Assembly (NCBI RefSeq): GCF_947172395.1
Contig: NC_069100.1
Location: 9,824,109 to 9,888,108 of the forward strand
Length of the DNA: 64,000 bases
Source: Bicyclus anynana
Taxonomy: Eukaryota; Arthropoda; Insecta; Lepidoptera; Nymphalidae
Reading direction: 5' to 3'
Shown here: positions 1 to 12,269 of the stretch, in pieces
How the letters are laid out: each line of letters starts with the position of its first letter
Position numbering within the stretch: the stretch's first letter is position 1
Program-made: the position numbers and the translations under genes
The notes under the pieces: model-generated
Told to the model about the DNA's origin: nothing
The model's database searches: none
Seen by the model: only the letters and a program-made list of their open reading frames with translations

Positions 1-152
1 TTACTTGGCTACAGGGGCTGGAGCTGGTGAAAACCACAACCAACCAACCAACTGCGCCAGAGAGGTTGTCAAAATATTTTTGTTTTTGGCTCAAACAGTC
101 ATTACAAAAATATATTATCACCATTTCGATGTAAATCAAAGGACCTCAATAT

Positions 153-352
153 ATCATCATCATCATCATTACCAACCCATATTCGGCTCACTGCTGAGCT
201 CGAGTCTCCTCTCAAAATGAGAGGGTTTAGGCCAATAGTCCACCACGCTGGCCCAATGCGGATTGGGAGACTTCACACACGCAATTAAGTAAATTCTCTG
301 GTATGCAGGTTTCCTCACGATGTTTTCCTTCACCGTTTGAAACACGTGATTT
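153..352 (-). mobile_element. SINE family B, 5'-truncated
   Basis: Reverse complement of the family B body and 3' end: the tract GCTGAGCTCGAGTCTCCTC, then TTTCCTCACGATGTTTTCC, ending in an ATCATC microsatellite tail. The tRNA-like head is missing. Closely matches the full copy at 14591-14902. Confidence 0.85.
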
Positions 353-355
353 AAA

Positions 356-2190
356 AAAATAAATAAATATATCTTTTGCGAATTCAATTCATTTTGATAA
401 ATGTTTTTAAAGGACTTTAAAGTAGAACAGACGTGTACCTTTTATTAATAACATAAAAATAATTTAATAAAGAATAATAAAACTTAAAATGGGGGATGAA
501 AATTTGTACACGGTATCATTGCTTATCGTTTTAATAGAAGTATCATATTTAAGCTTGTCATATGACTACGAGTAGTTGAAAGGTATTAGGAAACGTTCGT
601 GCAAACACACATTAACCGCAAAAGCCTTATGAAGGTAAGAATATGACAATAGCAGTAAAATATGTAAAATGTGGTTAAGGTCTTTATGTCCTTAACCACA
701 ATTTACAAATATTAGTACTAAAAAAACAATTTGCAAAAATGCAATTAATCGAAAAGTCATAATATACAATTAAAAATCGTTTTTCGGAATAATAAAATAA
801 AATATGAAAAAATATCAAATTAATAAAAAAAAGAGTTTATATGAAAAACTACAAAGTAAAGCATACTTTCGTTAAAATACTCGTATTTATTTATTTAGGC
901 TAGGACTTAGTAATACAATTAAAACACAAAAACCTCAAACAAAACTCAATAATTCAATAAAAAATATCGAAAGAATACTTTTAAAAATTCAAATCAAAGA
1001 TAAATTTTTCTCAAAAGTAAAACTACATAATCACTCATCTATCAAGCAGAATCTTCTAATAAGATTAGCTATTAACAGAAACACATCATAAATCAACCTA
1101 CCTATATAATAAACACGAGAAAACTGTAAAAAACACGGGAAAATTAAATACCTTAATTCACTTTTCCACTATTACACTGTAAGCGGTGTCTATACTTTCA
1201 AACCGTTCGGGTTGCACTAGTAGTGTCTTGTGCTGTAGAAGTAGGGGGGGTAGGGTGACCATGAGGAAATGAAAGGAGTGGGAATTGTACAACTTGTTGA
1301 TATAAATTGTAGTAATGTAAGATGACGTTTTAGATACCTATCTTAAAAATGTTATAATGATATCTTAGGATGTCTCTCGTTATGATAAAAAAAACAATTT
1401 AATAGTAGTACAATTTAGTTACATGGATTTTTAAAGTAACATTGTGTCTAAGTTTTTAAATAAAAATGATAATTTTTAACTAGCCTACGCATCGCAAAAT
1501 GTAGCCTATGACACTCATAGATAATGTGGATTTTTATTGGTAAAATAATTTTTAAATCGGTAAAATAGTTTAAAATTAAAAAATGTGGTTCTAATTTAGC
1601 TTCTAAAATTTGAGCCTAACATACTAACATGATATACATAATAAAAGATCGTATTAATTTACACATGAGATCGTTCACCTTGTGTAGAATATTATAGCTT
1701 TTGCCAATTGCATATTACAGAGAATCATCCCTCACCTACATGCCACATTGATCTTAATATGACAATTTCAGTTTCGATTTGTTTCTATCTCTATCTGTAG
1801 TACCATGTTACACAGAGAGAGATAGAGAAAAAAAAATATTCAATAACGTTGTTCTTAAAAATGATTATCTTATTTATTATTTGTTGATCTCGGTAGACCA
1901 GAGTCTAGATTATCCTGTTTTAAATAAACCCAGGGTCACACTAACCGATTGCGTGCATCGGACAATGCAGTTGCGAAGGCAAGAAACCTGAATTATCATA
2001 AATAAGTCCAGCACGATTGGTTGCTTACTCGTTTTATTTGAAACCGTTGCTATACGACGCCTAACGAGATACATAATCACACGTTAAATAAGTAATCATT
2101 ATTATTTTCAATGCAATCTGTGTATTAAACTACAATCAAAGAAATTTTTATATAATAATTTATAATAAGCCTTCTTCAAATAAATTATTT
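356..2190. other. AT-rich intergenic stretch
   Basis: No gene or recognisable repeat seen. It has long A/T runs and only short chance reading frames. Confidence 0.6.
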
Positions 2191-2193
2191 TGG

Positions 2194-2406
2194 AAGTGGA
2201 CGCCCGCGACTTCGTCCGCGTAGAATTCACTTTTCACAAATATTGTGGGAACCATGGATTTTTCCGGGATGAATCTCCTCTGTGTCTCTCTCTCTCAGGG
2301 TATTATCTATCTTTGTTATAAATCGGTTAAGTAGTTGCGGCTATAAAAGTAACAAACATTTAAACAAACATCCATACAAACTTTCGCGTTTATAATATTA
2401 GTTAGA
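2194..2406 (-). mobile_element. Helitron-like non-autonomous element
   Basis: Carries the terminal hairpin region (GGACGCCCGCGACTTCGTCC), the ACCATGGATTTTTCCGGG box and the opposite end TTTCGCGTTTATAATATTAG shared with the other Helitrons here. The CTAG end has decayed. Confidence 0.75.
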
Positions 2407-2929
2407 TTTCAATGGCCCAAACAAGGCAGTTGAGTATTTTTAAGGCGACGAAACAAGCAGTTTCCTATACTCGCATCGAACGCATCGAAGGTAAAAAGCT
2501 CATATTATATCATATGTTTCTAAAGTTGAGTGATTGCTGAAGTAAACCATAACAAAAATTTGCATGGCTTCCCTAATGAGCTGAACCACAAAAGCCTGGA
2601 CTTGCTCTTAGTAGTTGTATCTTAATATTTTATATCAACGTTTTGAAAACATGCCTTATGAAATGTATCTGCCGCTAGACTAAGAAAAAACTGATTCGAT
2701 ATTTACAAAAAGACTTGTTTGTATATAAAACCTTTATAAGCTAAAACATCATTAAAATAAGTCACCTCTCTAAAAAAAGCTAAATTTATATTCCTACGTT
2801 CATCGATCCCAAGGACAGACTCAAGGACATAGATACACAAATAATAATACACAACACACATTTAGTAATAGAGCTTTTTATGCTAGAGCTCGTCAGGGTA
2901 AGTACTACCACTATGTAAAATAAACCTTG

Positions 2930-3055
2930 GCTGAGTTTGTTGTGGGCTCTTCTCGGATCAAGGCGCGTTTGGAACCCTCGTAACTTTAACTTTAATTTTA
3001 AGTTTCCGAATGATTATTATCACCATTATCTTAAGTTTAATATTATTATATTATT
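2930..3055 (+). mobile_element. LINE 3'-region fragment
   Basis: The tract GAGTTTGTTGTGGGCTCTTC followed by TTTGGAACCCTCG and TTATTATCACCATTA recurs at 5600-5745, where it runs into the GTGCTTGTAAACTG 3' end of a LINE. A decayed 3' fragment. Confidence 0.6.
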
Positions 3056-3059
3056 TGAA

Positions 3060-3550
3060 AAAAAAATTTATTTTGACTTTATGCTTATTTGTGCCAAGTG
3101 CCAAGCAGCATTGCTGAGATCAAGTCTGAAGAGTTGTCGGTGCAAATGGGGGATGGGGTTGAAAAAAAAAATAAAAACTTTAAAAGGTTGTCGAATAGTT
3201 CCTGGCACTCTGGCACCGAATAAGTTTGCGTGTTACCAAATGAACTTATATAACCGATTCCGTTTTAACTGAGGAACTATATACACATAGGAAGTAGTAA
3301 AAAGCAATAATTGATAAGTAGGAAACTGTTTACAGACACGACACAATTATTTTCGTTTGTATGTTAATAGGACAAGCTTCGATACACCGACATCCTTGAC
3401 TGATATTTAACAGTAGGTTAATTTGATGTACCGACAAACACCTACTTCCACGTTTAACGCTAAATTGTGAAGGTTTTATAGTTGATTACATAACCATTAA
3501 AATTGATTTCATGTATTGCGTTTTGATAATTTCATCTTTACTTAGTACTT
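3060..3550. other. Unassigned AT-rich DNA
   Basis: No gene or identifiable element seen. Confidence 0.5.
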
Positions 3551-3554
3551 ACTT

Positions 3555-3825
3555 TACTTACACCATCATTATCATTAACAGCCGATGAACGGTCAAAACG
3601 GTCAAAACGGTCTCGAACCGCCAGCATTCAGCGGCTCCCTACAACCTGATGTATTCGGTCACCTATTCGAACTATTTGCTCTGCCCACTCCATGCCACAT
3701 CAGCTTCGCGACTCGCTGAGCTATGCTTGTCACTGATGCTTGGAGTTTCTCTGCGTGATCGAATCAGATCAATCAGAAATGAGATCCGCAGAAGAACCAA
3801 AGTCACTGACATTTCTCCTTATAAA
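3555..3825. mobile_element. RTE-like LINE fragment with internal inversion
   Basis: The left part (about 3577-3725) reads as RTE-like 3' ORF sequence on the minus strand (AGCTTCGCGACTCGCTGAGC tract). The right part (about 3730-3820) reads on the plus strand as LGVSLRDRIR...RRRTKVTD, which in intact copies lies immediately upstream on the same strand. The two halves are head-to-head, so this is a rearranged, dead copy. Confidence 0.75.
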
Positions 3826-3961
3826 TTAGCAAAATTCCATTTTGGATTCTATACTTCATATAGACTCATTTTATTAAAAGGTAAAGTTTATGACTTAATG
3901 TATTTGTGTGTGTGAGGTTTTAGGGGTAATTGTGTGCAATAAATTTCTTCTTCCTCTTCAC

Positions 3962-4047
3962 GTTATTTGTGATCATAGGCTATATTTTATCCCCGTGTTC
4001 CCACGGGAACAGGAACTACGCGGGTGAAAGTAGGTATTTGCTACTAG
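3962..4047 (+). mobile_element. Helitron 3' end
   Basis: ATAGGCTATATTTTATCCCC, a short hairpin (CCCACGGG), ACGCGGGTGAAA and a terminal CTAGT match the Helitron 3' ends elsewhere in the window. Truncated at the 5' side. Confidence 0.6.
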
Positions 4048-4323
4048 TCACATAAAATCAGGTGAGATCGCAATTCAAGCGTTAACTTGTCAATATAAAC
4101 ATATTGACAATTTAACGCATGAGTTAAAAAAAGTATTTTCATAATACTGGTAAGCATTGGTAAATACTAAACAGGTTTTAATAAACTTAATAGAGATTGT
4201 CAAGTTGCGAGTCATACAGCGGAGTCAGTTGGTAACTAAACCAATTTCTAAAACCCGTTCGGATCTAGTAGTTCACTGGGGTTGTGGCCTAATTGCGTCT
4301 GCGCAGATTGTTTGAGCCGGTTA

Positions 4324-4400
4324 AGCCACTTGCATCTACATCGAGCATTTTATAGGTAAGACGGTTACCTATACAATGCTCGATGTAGATCCAAGTGGCT
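4324..4400. repeat. Near-perfect 36-bp-arm hairpin
   Basis: Arms 4324-4359 and 4365-4400 are inverted repeats with 34 of 36 positions matching, separated by a 5-nt loop (GACGG). Not part of any element recognised nearby. Confidence 0.9.
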
Positions 4401-4404
4401 TCTT

Positions 4405-5595
4405 TATAGAAAGAGTTGAATCAGATAGCTCCCCTGATATTAAGTTCTTAAGATATCTGATATTAAGTTTTGATCTAATTCTCATGACGAAACAACTTTT
4501 TGCATTCTAAGAATACGAGTACTTCCTACAGCTCTGCTTTAAACCTATCAGTCCCTCATTCGCACAAGAGTTTTTTTAACGGACGTTATAAAAGCGTTCA
4601 AATTTTCTACAATTTTCACTCAAAACATTCGACTGAATCTAGCAATGCAGCCTGGCGGCAGAGGCATAGTGGGAAAAGCTGTACTTTCTCGGACAAACGC
4701 TATCATAAAATGCAATTTTTATCCCTAGTGATACAAGGTTGTTGTTAAAATTCGGACGCAATAGCGTATAACGTCTGTAGTGCCTAATGGCGTCGTATTG
4801 CAGAAGAATACCAAGTACTCTACTAAGTAATAGTGTATTATTGATTTAGTTAGGATAGTCCACCCTACATGATCCACCTCGTTTGTCTCTGCAATTGCAA
4901 TTACTACTCGAAACTCGTAGAGTACTTGTAGTACATACGAAATGCAGTAGAAATTGGCATTTTACAACCACGCGTTCTTTTGCAATGATTCATCGTCTAC
5001 CTCATCTAGCGACTTTTTCATTACCTTCCTACTATATTTTCCCGCTAAGTTCGTATCGTAATCATTACAAATACGATGGTGTCGCCAACTCGGCTTACGT
5101 TCAGATGGCTGCCTTTACGATAAGTGTGAAAGCACAGGGATGAATTCAGCCACCTTTAGGGGTAATGATCGGGATGTATACAAACACACAACAGTTCGCG
5201 TGACAGCGAGCTGCGCGCCGGAGCGGACCACTTTCTACTCTGATGGACAGACGGACACTTTATTATACTAATGCGGATAATTATGTAAGACGTTTACTAC
5301 TCTCTGTCGTAGTGATAAACTTCTAATTACTATATTTACATGTGGTATGCCCAGTCTTGGTATATGCTGGGCATGAGATGAAATTATTTGGATATGTAAA
5401 TTATTTTTATCTGGAATCTTAACACATTCACACTCTGTGCGGTTGTAGTATAAGCATAATCTTGGAATCGACTATAAAGACTTATTCCAGGTATTTTGAT
5501 TTTCACACTGAAAAAGAATTTTCAAAAATGGTTAATAAATGACGAAGTTATGTGTTAACAAATATTAAAAAAAAAAACATACGCATCGAATTGGG
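4405..5595. other. Unassigned intergenic DNA
   Basis: No supported gene. Open frames at 4500-4748 and 4883-5143 lack splice context or recognisable motifs and look like chance frames. Confidence 0.5.
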
Positions 5596-5597
5596 AA

Positions 5598-5750
5598 CCT
5601 GAGTTTGTTGTGGGCTCTTTTCGGACCAAGGCGTGTTTGGAACCCTCGCAACTTTGACTTTAAGTTTTCGACCAATTATTATCACCATTACCTAATAATA
5701 TACCTGACGTTTCGAAAGTGCTTGTAAACTGAAATAATTAAACTTTAACA
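5598..5750 (+). mobile_element. LINE 3' end (same family as 2930)
   Basis: Repeats the tract at 2930 with scattered substitutions and continues into GACGTTTCGAAAGTGCTTG TAAACTG, the shared LINE 3' terminus also seen at 12290, 27160, 49980 and 62050. Confidence 0.65.
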
Positions 5751-6360
5751 CTGAATATCCTGTCAATTTGACAGTATATTTGCTTAACTCAGCCATTGAC
5801 GGTCAATTATTCTCACGTTTCTTCAGCACAAACGGCAGCGAAGACGTTTCACAAGCCGAGCCGTCATGTACGCAGCGACCAATACACGATCAGTTATAGT
5901 CGTGGGTGCTGCAGAAAAGTGATAATAATTGATTGTCAATGGCGTGCATTAGAAGTAACATAATATAAATTCTTACTCTACAACTTAAAACTCGAGCTAC
6001 GCGATTTCCCAACTCACCCTGGTCTGGGAAATCCACAACAATCTTAATTATTATTATTATTTAATTAATAAAAGATTTATTCGTTGCTCGCTATGTATTA
6101 TTAGTTTTATCGGCGCGCCTCGAATAGCCAGCCGACCATACAATGTTGAAAGTAAATTATTTGTCAATCGAACCGCTCAGTTTGCGATGTTTTGCAATCA
6201 ATCATCGGAGGTGCGATATAGATAGCGACTCGCGACGATTTTGTAATTTGTTTAGTTATGATATTTAATTACAGTTAAGATCATTGAAGCATGCAAACTG
6301 AAATTAATTACAAATAGCCTTAGAAACCTATTTTAGAAGTATTTTTGTTCATAACTTCTT
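5751..6360. other. Unassigned intergenic DNA
   Basis: No gene or clear repeat identified. Confidence 0.45.
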
Positions 6361-6367
6361 TATCATC

Positions 6368-6745
6368 TTCATCATTATCAGCTGGTGGACGTCCACTTTT
6401 GAACATAGGCCTCTTGGATGGACATCCAAATTCCAAAAAAAACGGTCTCGAGCCGCCAACATCCAGCAGCTCTCTGCAACCCGCTTGATGTCCTCTGTCC
6501 ACCTAGTGGTTGGTCGACCAACACTGCGCTTTACGGTGCGAGATCGCCATCCCAGCACTTTGGGACCGTTCATCGGCTCTTCGAACAAAGTAGCCCGCCC
6601 ATTGCCACTTCAGTCAGTGACTTGGGTTCGTCTGCGGACCTCCTCATTTATGATTCGTTCATGCAGAGAAACTCCAAACATAAATTGCTGCATCGCCCGC
6701 CGAGTGACTTTGAGCCTTCTAATAAGGCTCATAGGTTAGCGATTA
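6368..6745 (-). mobile_element. RTE-like LINE ORF 3' fragment
   Basis: On the minus strand, broken frames read like the C-terminal region of an RTE-like endonuclease/reverse transcriptase, including PKVLGWRSRTVKRSVGRP and TRWTEDIKRVAES. The end lies beside a decayed ATCATT tail at about 6365. Frameshifts make it a dead remnant. Confidence 0.8.
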
Positions 6746-6769
6746 AGTTTCGGATCATAACTTCTTAGT

Positions 6770-7240
6770 TCTAAAGTTTTTTTTTTTTAAATCTATCTGT
6801 TAATTGACTTTAAGTATTTTTGAAGTCGGAGTCTCATGAATCCTATGTTCATAAGATTTTCTAAAGTCGTTTCTTTCTTCTCTTAACGGCAAGGAATGCA
6901 GTTTCGCCTGAGAGAATTTGAATTTTTAATTATTAAATTTGTAACAAATTTCGCAAATATTTTAGTTAGGCGTCTGAATATTTTACGAAGTTTAACATTA
7001 ATGTGCTTGTAACATGTTACATAATGAGTATCTAATAAATTTATTTTGGGAAAGCCTACGAGTCCATGTGAAGACGCCACCTACATCCAAAAATTTTAGA
7101 AAACTTGGGAACGAACATTAGAATTTATCATCTCTTGAGGAAGCTGCGAAGTGTTTTTGCTTTAACAGCGTTAACAGTAACATAACAAAGCTTTTAATTA
7201 GTTTTTTTGAGCGAACTTATTAAAATTGTAAACTATAACA
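6770..7240. other. Unassigned AT-rich DNA
   Basis: Nothing recognisable seen. Confidence 0.5.
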
Positions 7241-7242
7241 TT

Positions 7243-7550
7243 TTTTACAATACAAGTTAGCCCTTGACTACAATCTATCCTGATGGTAAGTGATGATGCA
7301 ATCTAAGTTGGAAGCGGGCTAACTTGATAGGAAGAGGATGAAAATCCACATCCCTTTCGGTTTCTACACAACATGGTACCGGAACGCTACATTGCTTAGC
7401 GGTACGTCTTTGCCGGTAGGGTGGTGACTAGCCACGGCCGAAGTCTCCCACCGGCCAGACTTGACCCTCTCAATTGACCAGCCGAGAGCGAACCCAGAAC
7501 TTCTGTCTTATATATCCACTGCACATATTACTGCGCTACGGAGACTGGCG
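7243..7550 (-). mobile_element. SINE family A, near full length
   Basis: tRNA-derived head at the right end (A-box-like TGCGCTACGGAG and B-box-like region, both reverse-complemented). The body contains CCACGGCCGAAG, TTAGCGGTACGTCTTTGCCGG and GGATGAAAATCCACA, with the tail TTGTAAA(GAATAAA) side at the left. Internal small changes only. Confidence 0.88.
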
Positions 7551-7554
7551 TTTG

Positions 7555-8290
7555 TTGTAATATATTAAAAATCTTTATCTTGAATCACTCTATCAATTGT
7601 TTTTAAAATCCGTTGCGTATTTTAAAAGATCTCACCAAGCGGAAAGCGTCTTTGATTTTGCTATAATTACTCAATACAGGGTTATAATATCCCAATCCAA
7701 AAAGTCAATAAAACAATACAATATTACTCCTTAATAGTCTTTACCACATTATCAACAAAGAGGTTTATTTAATTGTGAATTAAAGTACCGCCTCCGAATC
7801 GGTCGACTTTCACTCTTACGCAAAAGTAAAGCAACGGAGTTGCCCGTAGCATGCTAAATACGTTACAAATCTAATATTGCCATTGCTTACTGATCAGTAA
7901 AGGGGTAACATTGATTTCTATTTAAAAAAATCGAGCGATATTTAGTAGTAGGACAGAGTTGCGAAGATCGCTTATTTCTGTAGAGATGCAAGTGCTAAGT
8001 TGTAAAACATCTTAGTAGTAGTAGTGCAGCTTCACCTTTGAATAATTGTACAGCTTATAGTTAGAGTTTGTCCGGGGAAGTACTACCGCTATGCTCGTTT
8101 CTACTGCCAACCAGTATTGCTGTGAATCAGCATTGCTGTGTTCCAGTCTATAGGACCTTGAGTTGCTGTAATTGCACGTGACTAATTATTGAGGATGAGG
8201 TTTATTTTTGGACCACTTTTGTTTTGTTTGCGAACTCATTTAACGAGGAACAATGCAGCTTGTTTTATTTAAAAAAATATTCGTTATTAA
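7555..8290. other. Unassigned AT-rich DNA
   Basis: No gene seen. A stretch around 8060-8130 resembles decayed repeat sequence but could not be assigned. Confidence 0.45.
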
Positions 8291-8292
8291 CC

Positions 8293-8408
8293 ACCGATTA
8301 ATTAGCAGACTGTTAGGAGTGGGCATGACTATTGTCCAGCGGGCGGGGATCGAACCCACGACATCGCGGCTTGGAGTACAACCCCATTTACCGTAGAGCT
8401 GTTGAGGC
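8293..8408 (-). mobile_element. SINE family D head
   Basis: Minus-strand tRNA-like head with a B box (GGGGATCGAACCCACGAC on plus) next to GGAGTGGGCATGACTATTGTC, matching the family D copy at 24548. Confidence 0.65.
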
Positions 8409-8414
8409 TTTTAC

Positions 8415-8835
8415 AATAGAAAATTCGTGTTTTTTTTTCATGATATATTCAAATGTAACTATGAAATTTTAATCCAACCGCTTTAGTTAAAACTAAAAGA
8501 CACAAAAGCTAAATACATTTTGTGTCTAAAGCGTTTTAAGTTAAAAATAAACTTTTTGTACATTTAGATAAAGATAAATAATAATTTCCTGGTTATTAAT
8601 ACAACAAACAAATAGTGTGATGAAAGTTTACAATAGAATGATAGAGTATCAGATCGTTTTAGTGATACAATTGTGATGAGCTGACAAAGCGACAATGGAT
8701 GGAAATTATAAATGTTATCTTATTAAATACACTTTTTATAATAATTAATATCTACACATTTAATATAACTGTAGGGAAACCAACGTTTACATATAATAAT
8801 CATCGTTTAGAAATTATTTTCTACCAATAGACTGT
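8415..8835. other. Unassigned AT-rich DNA
   Basis: No gene or named repeat seen. Confidence 0.5.
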
Positions 8836-8841
8836 AGTAGT

Positions 8842-9054
8842 TGAGGCTTCGGCCGTGGCTAGTTACCACCCTACCGGAAAAGACGTACCGCCAAGCGATT
8901 TAGCGTTCCGGTACGATGCCGTGTAGAAACCGAAAGGGGTGTGGATTTTCATCCTCATCCTAACAAGTTAGCCCGCTTCCATCTTAGACTGCATCATCAC
9001 TTACCATCAGGTGAGATTGTAGTCAAGGGCTAACTTGTAAAGAATAAAAAAAAA
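8842..9054 (+). mobile_element. SINE family A, 5'-truncated
   Basis: Starts in the body at GAGGCTTCGGCCGTGGCTAG and continues through the ATCACTTACCATCAGGTGAG tract to TTGTAAAGAATAAAA and a poly(A) run. The tRNA head is missing. Confidence 0.9.
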
Positions 9055-9137
9055 AGTAGACGTACGTGCTTTCCAGTGGTGCAAGAATTTTTAAAATCAG
9101 TTCAGTGTTTGTGAAAGCCTAAAAACTCAAATTCACA

Positions 9138-9336
9138 TCTATACTAATATTATAAAGCTGAAGAGTTTGTTTGTTTGTTTGATTGAACGCGCTAATCTCA
9201 GGAACTACTGGTCCGATTTGAAAAATACTTTCAGTGTTAGATATACCATTTATCGAGGATGGCTATAGGCTATATATTATCTCCATATTCTTACGGGTCG
9301 GGAACCACGTGGGTGAAACCGCGCGGCGTCAGCTAG
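9138..9336 (+). mobile_element. Non-autonomous Helitron, complete
   Basis: Begins TCTATACTAATATTATAAAG and ends GTCAGCTAG, inserted exactly between A (9137) and T (9337), as Helitrons do. It contains the ACGGGTCGGGAACCACGTGG region and a GCGGTTTCACCC-type subterminal motif (here GGGTGAAACCGCGCGG). About 200 bp, no coding capacity. Confidence 0.85.
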
Positions 9337-9339
9337 TTC

Positions 9340-10190
9340 ATAATATAAGTAAGGATCATTTCGTGTGTGAAGGTAAGCCGATCCGATTGCCTTTCGTTAA
9401 AATCCGTCGGCTAGTTTTTGTTTCTAAAAGAACATACACACAGACAGACAAAAATTTTACTGATTTCATTTTTGGCAACAGTATCAATCACTAATCACCC
9501 CCTGATATTTATTTTGGAAATATATTTCATATTCAGAATTGACCTCTCTACAGATTTATTATAAGTATAAATTAAGGAATCTTTGTGCGGTTACAATAAT
9601 CTAATTTAGTAGTAAATGAGCTTTTTGTGATAAAACTCGTTCGAGGAAGTATTATCGCATGGTTATTTAAGGCGTCATGCATTGCAGCGTCCCCAATCAA
9701 CTAGCAGTTGACGCTTACAATTACCCCCGATACCAACGCCATAGATCTGGACGCCCAAAAACCTCCTTTAAGATCCTGATGACGACATCACGACCGACAA
9801 CGCTTCCCAGGCAAAACAACACAAAAATAAGCTACACAGCGCCGGCGCAGACGAGGACTCTGATTTCTAACGCCATCCGGACGTGGGTCAATTGTTTCAA
9901 TTGGTAGGTGTTGGTTTTGTTATAAAAATCGCCATCTTGTGTTTGTTTCTGTGTTTATTTCTAGGAGCTTCTATCAGAGCTAAGAATCAACAATTATTAT
10001 AAAACCAAGTATAACATTAAATTAACATAATAAATATGAAAGTCATTAACACATCTTAAACAAAGATATAATTTACACTTAACGAGACAGTAATTTACAA
10101 ATTAGTCGTTAAAATTCAGAGAAAAACGTGTTTCATAATACAATTATTTTGTGATCAAACTTTTTTCTGTGATGTAATACTTTTACATTA
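9340..10190. other. Unassigned intergenic DNA
   Basis: No supported gene. The open frame at 9677-9907 has no recognisable motif. Confidence 0.45.
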
Positions 10191-10193
10191 TTA

Positions 10194-10400
10194 CTAGCGG
10201 ACCCGGTCAAGCTACGCTTTGACTCTTTCCCTACCCCTATCCTATTCTACTCCCACCTTACCTACCCTACCCTATCCTACCTCTACCCTACTTCTACCCT
10301 ACCCCTACCCTATCCCTATCCTACCCCTACCCCTACCCTATCCCTAGCCTACCCCTACCCTACCCTTAACCTACACCTACCCTACCCCTACGAGTATCAT
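10194..10400 (-). mobile_element. Helitron-like end carrying a CCCTA-rich array
   Basis: Plus strand begins CTAGCGGACCCGGTCAAGCT, the reverse complement of a Helitron CTAG end, and runs directly into a degenerate array of CCCTA/CCCCTA units (about 10230-10392). The same association recurs at 13832 and 56994. Confidence 0.65.
10230..10392. repeat. Degenerate CCCTA/CCCCTA minisatellite
   Basis: Irregular alternation of five- and six-base units (CCCTA, CCCCTA, with TCCTA variants). Not the insect telomere unit CCTAA/TTAGG. Confidence 0.9.
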
Positions 10401-10409
10401 TCGGCCACT

Positions 10410-11515
10410 CAATACTCGTAATAATACCAGCGGACGTTCGTTCGCTTGGAAACTCTGAACGACGTCAAGTTTTGTAAACAATGACGTATAAAAAAATATA
10501 TTTTTGAAAAGCACATTAAAATCTTTTGCGTTGTTTAAAAGATCTAAGCGTACAAACACGGGAATCTACTTAATTTATACCTACTATGAGTATGTAAAGG
10601 AAAATAAAAATCTATATAACAGGACATAAGTTGTGACATGAATGGAATCAAATAATTGTTTATTACTGACTATTATTATATAAAATTACGAAAATTAAAA
10701 AAAAAATGCAAAATTAAGTAGAAGTGCTGTCGGCGCGTTGAAGTCTAATACATGGGGTACACAACACAATACACAATGAGGCACAGCTTGTGTATTTAAA
10801 TTACAAGAACCTTGTGGTTACGTGCGCTTATTATCCGTTATAATAAATATTCAAAGCAGTATATTTGTCAGTAAGTGTTGTTATAGTTGTTGTTGTATTG
10901 AGAAAAAACAACATTTTAGTCTTTCCTCTGAAATGTTGTTATTGATTTTAAAGTTTATTTAGTTTTTAGTTAACGGTGACAACTGCCGTGGTATATACAG
11001 CCAATATCGGCTGGACCCATTTACGTAAGGCTCTTGCGCAATCGATTTGGAAACCGCAGCGTAACCAACCGCCGGCCAGTCTCAAGGGCACTTGCGATAT
11101 TGGTTATTGGGTTAACAATTTAGTGTTTGCCTTATCAGATATTATTATAAAGTCTAGTAATAATATAGTGTCTGTATATTGTACTAATATTATAGACGTT
11201 GTGCATGTTGGTGTTTGGATATTAGTATGTTTGTATTTTTGTTACTCGAAAAACTGTGAACCAAAATTTCATTATAATATATAAGATTAAATTTTGGTCT
11301 GGAATATATAATTTTAATTTCAAGACCCCATTGAGTAAAACTTTGACTGAAACTCAAAAGTATTAAGGTTCGATTTTAATAATATTCTTCTTACCTCTAT
11401 TACTACGTCATATTGTCCAAGAAAAGGATGACCAATTTTCTTTTAATAATTAAATATGATTAATAGATTAGTTTTTTATCTGTTTCTTTAAAATGAACCT
11501 TTCTTTTTAAATATC
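10410..11515. other. Unassigned AT-rich DNA
   Basis: An open frame at 10976-11284 is AT-rich with no recognisable motif and is not called as a gene. Confidence 0.45.
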
Positions 11516-11518
11516 AAA

Positions 11519-11692
11519 CTAGTAGACGTCCCGCGTTTTTATAGTTCCCGTTCCCGAGGGTATATGGGAACAAAATATAGCCTATTACTCGGTGAAGATA
11601 AAATATTTTTACTTATTTTTTAAATCAGTAGTTTTTGGGTGAAATTGTAGCAAATAAACAAACGAAAAATCAAACCTACCTCTTTATAATAT
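11519..11692 (-). mobile_element. Degraded Helitron
   Basis: Starts ACTAGTAGACGTCCCGCG and continues to ATAGCCTATT and TTTATAATATCAG at the far end. Same architecture as the intact copies but diverged. Confidence 0.55.
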
Positions 11693-11699
11693 CAGTTTA

Positions 11700-12265
11700 T
11701 ATTTATTTCTATTACCAAGAAGCATATGTAACAAAGTTGCTTGTTATTGGCATATTTTATGGGTATTTGGTAAGCAAAGCATATTTATGCACTTCATAGA
11801 TGAATCGGTGCAATATTCGAAGATCTGAAAATGTCCATAGAGCAGGAGATAATTCTATTTTTTTCTAGGAATTCGAGTATCACAAAACAAAAAAAAAAAG
11901 CTAAGGAATATTTTATGTTTACTCGTAAATGAATAAAAACATCAAATTTCATCAAAGTATATTTTTGGTCTGAGGCTCTTATCTGGTACAAAGGTATAGA
12001 ATAAAATATAGGGTACATAGTACCACCACCAGGCTTGTATTTGCTGCTAAACAAAACATGAGTCTTTTTGAAGAGTAGATATGATTGAATGTAGTAACAT
12101 TGTCTAACTCGGGCCTCAGGTCTTATCTTTTACTCAGGGAGGTTGATCAATTCCATCAACTAATAAAAAAATCGGTTGTCTGTATAGTCAGTTTACTGTC
12201 GATAGTTGAACGTGACAACTTCAAAATAAAATACTGATGGAATGGTTGCATTTTTCAAAAGAAAA
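11700..12265. other. Unassigned AT-rich DNA
   Basis: Nothing recognisable seen. Confidence 0.45.
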
Positions 12266-12269
12266 TGTT

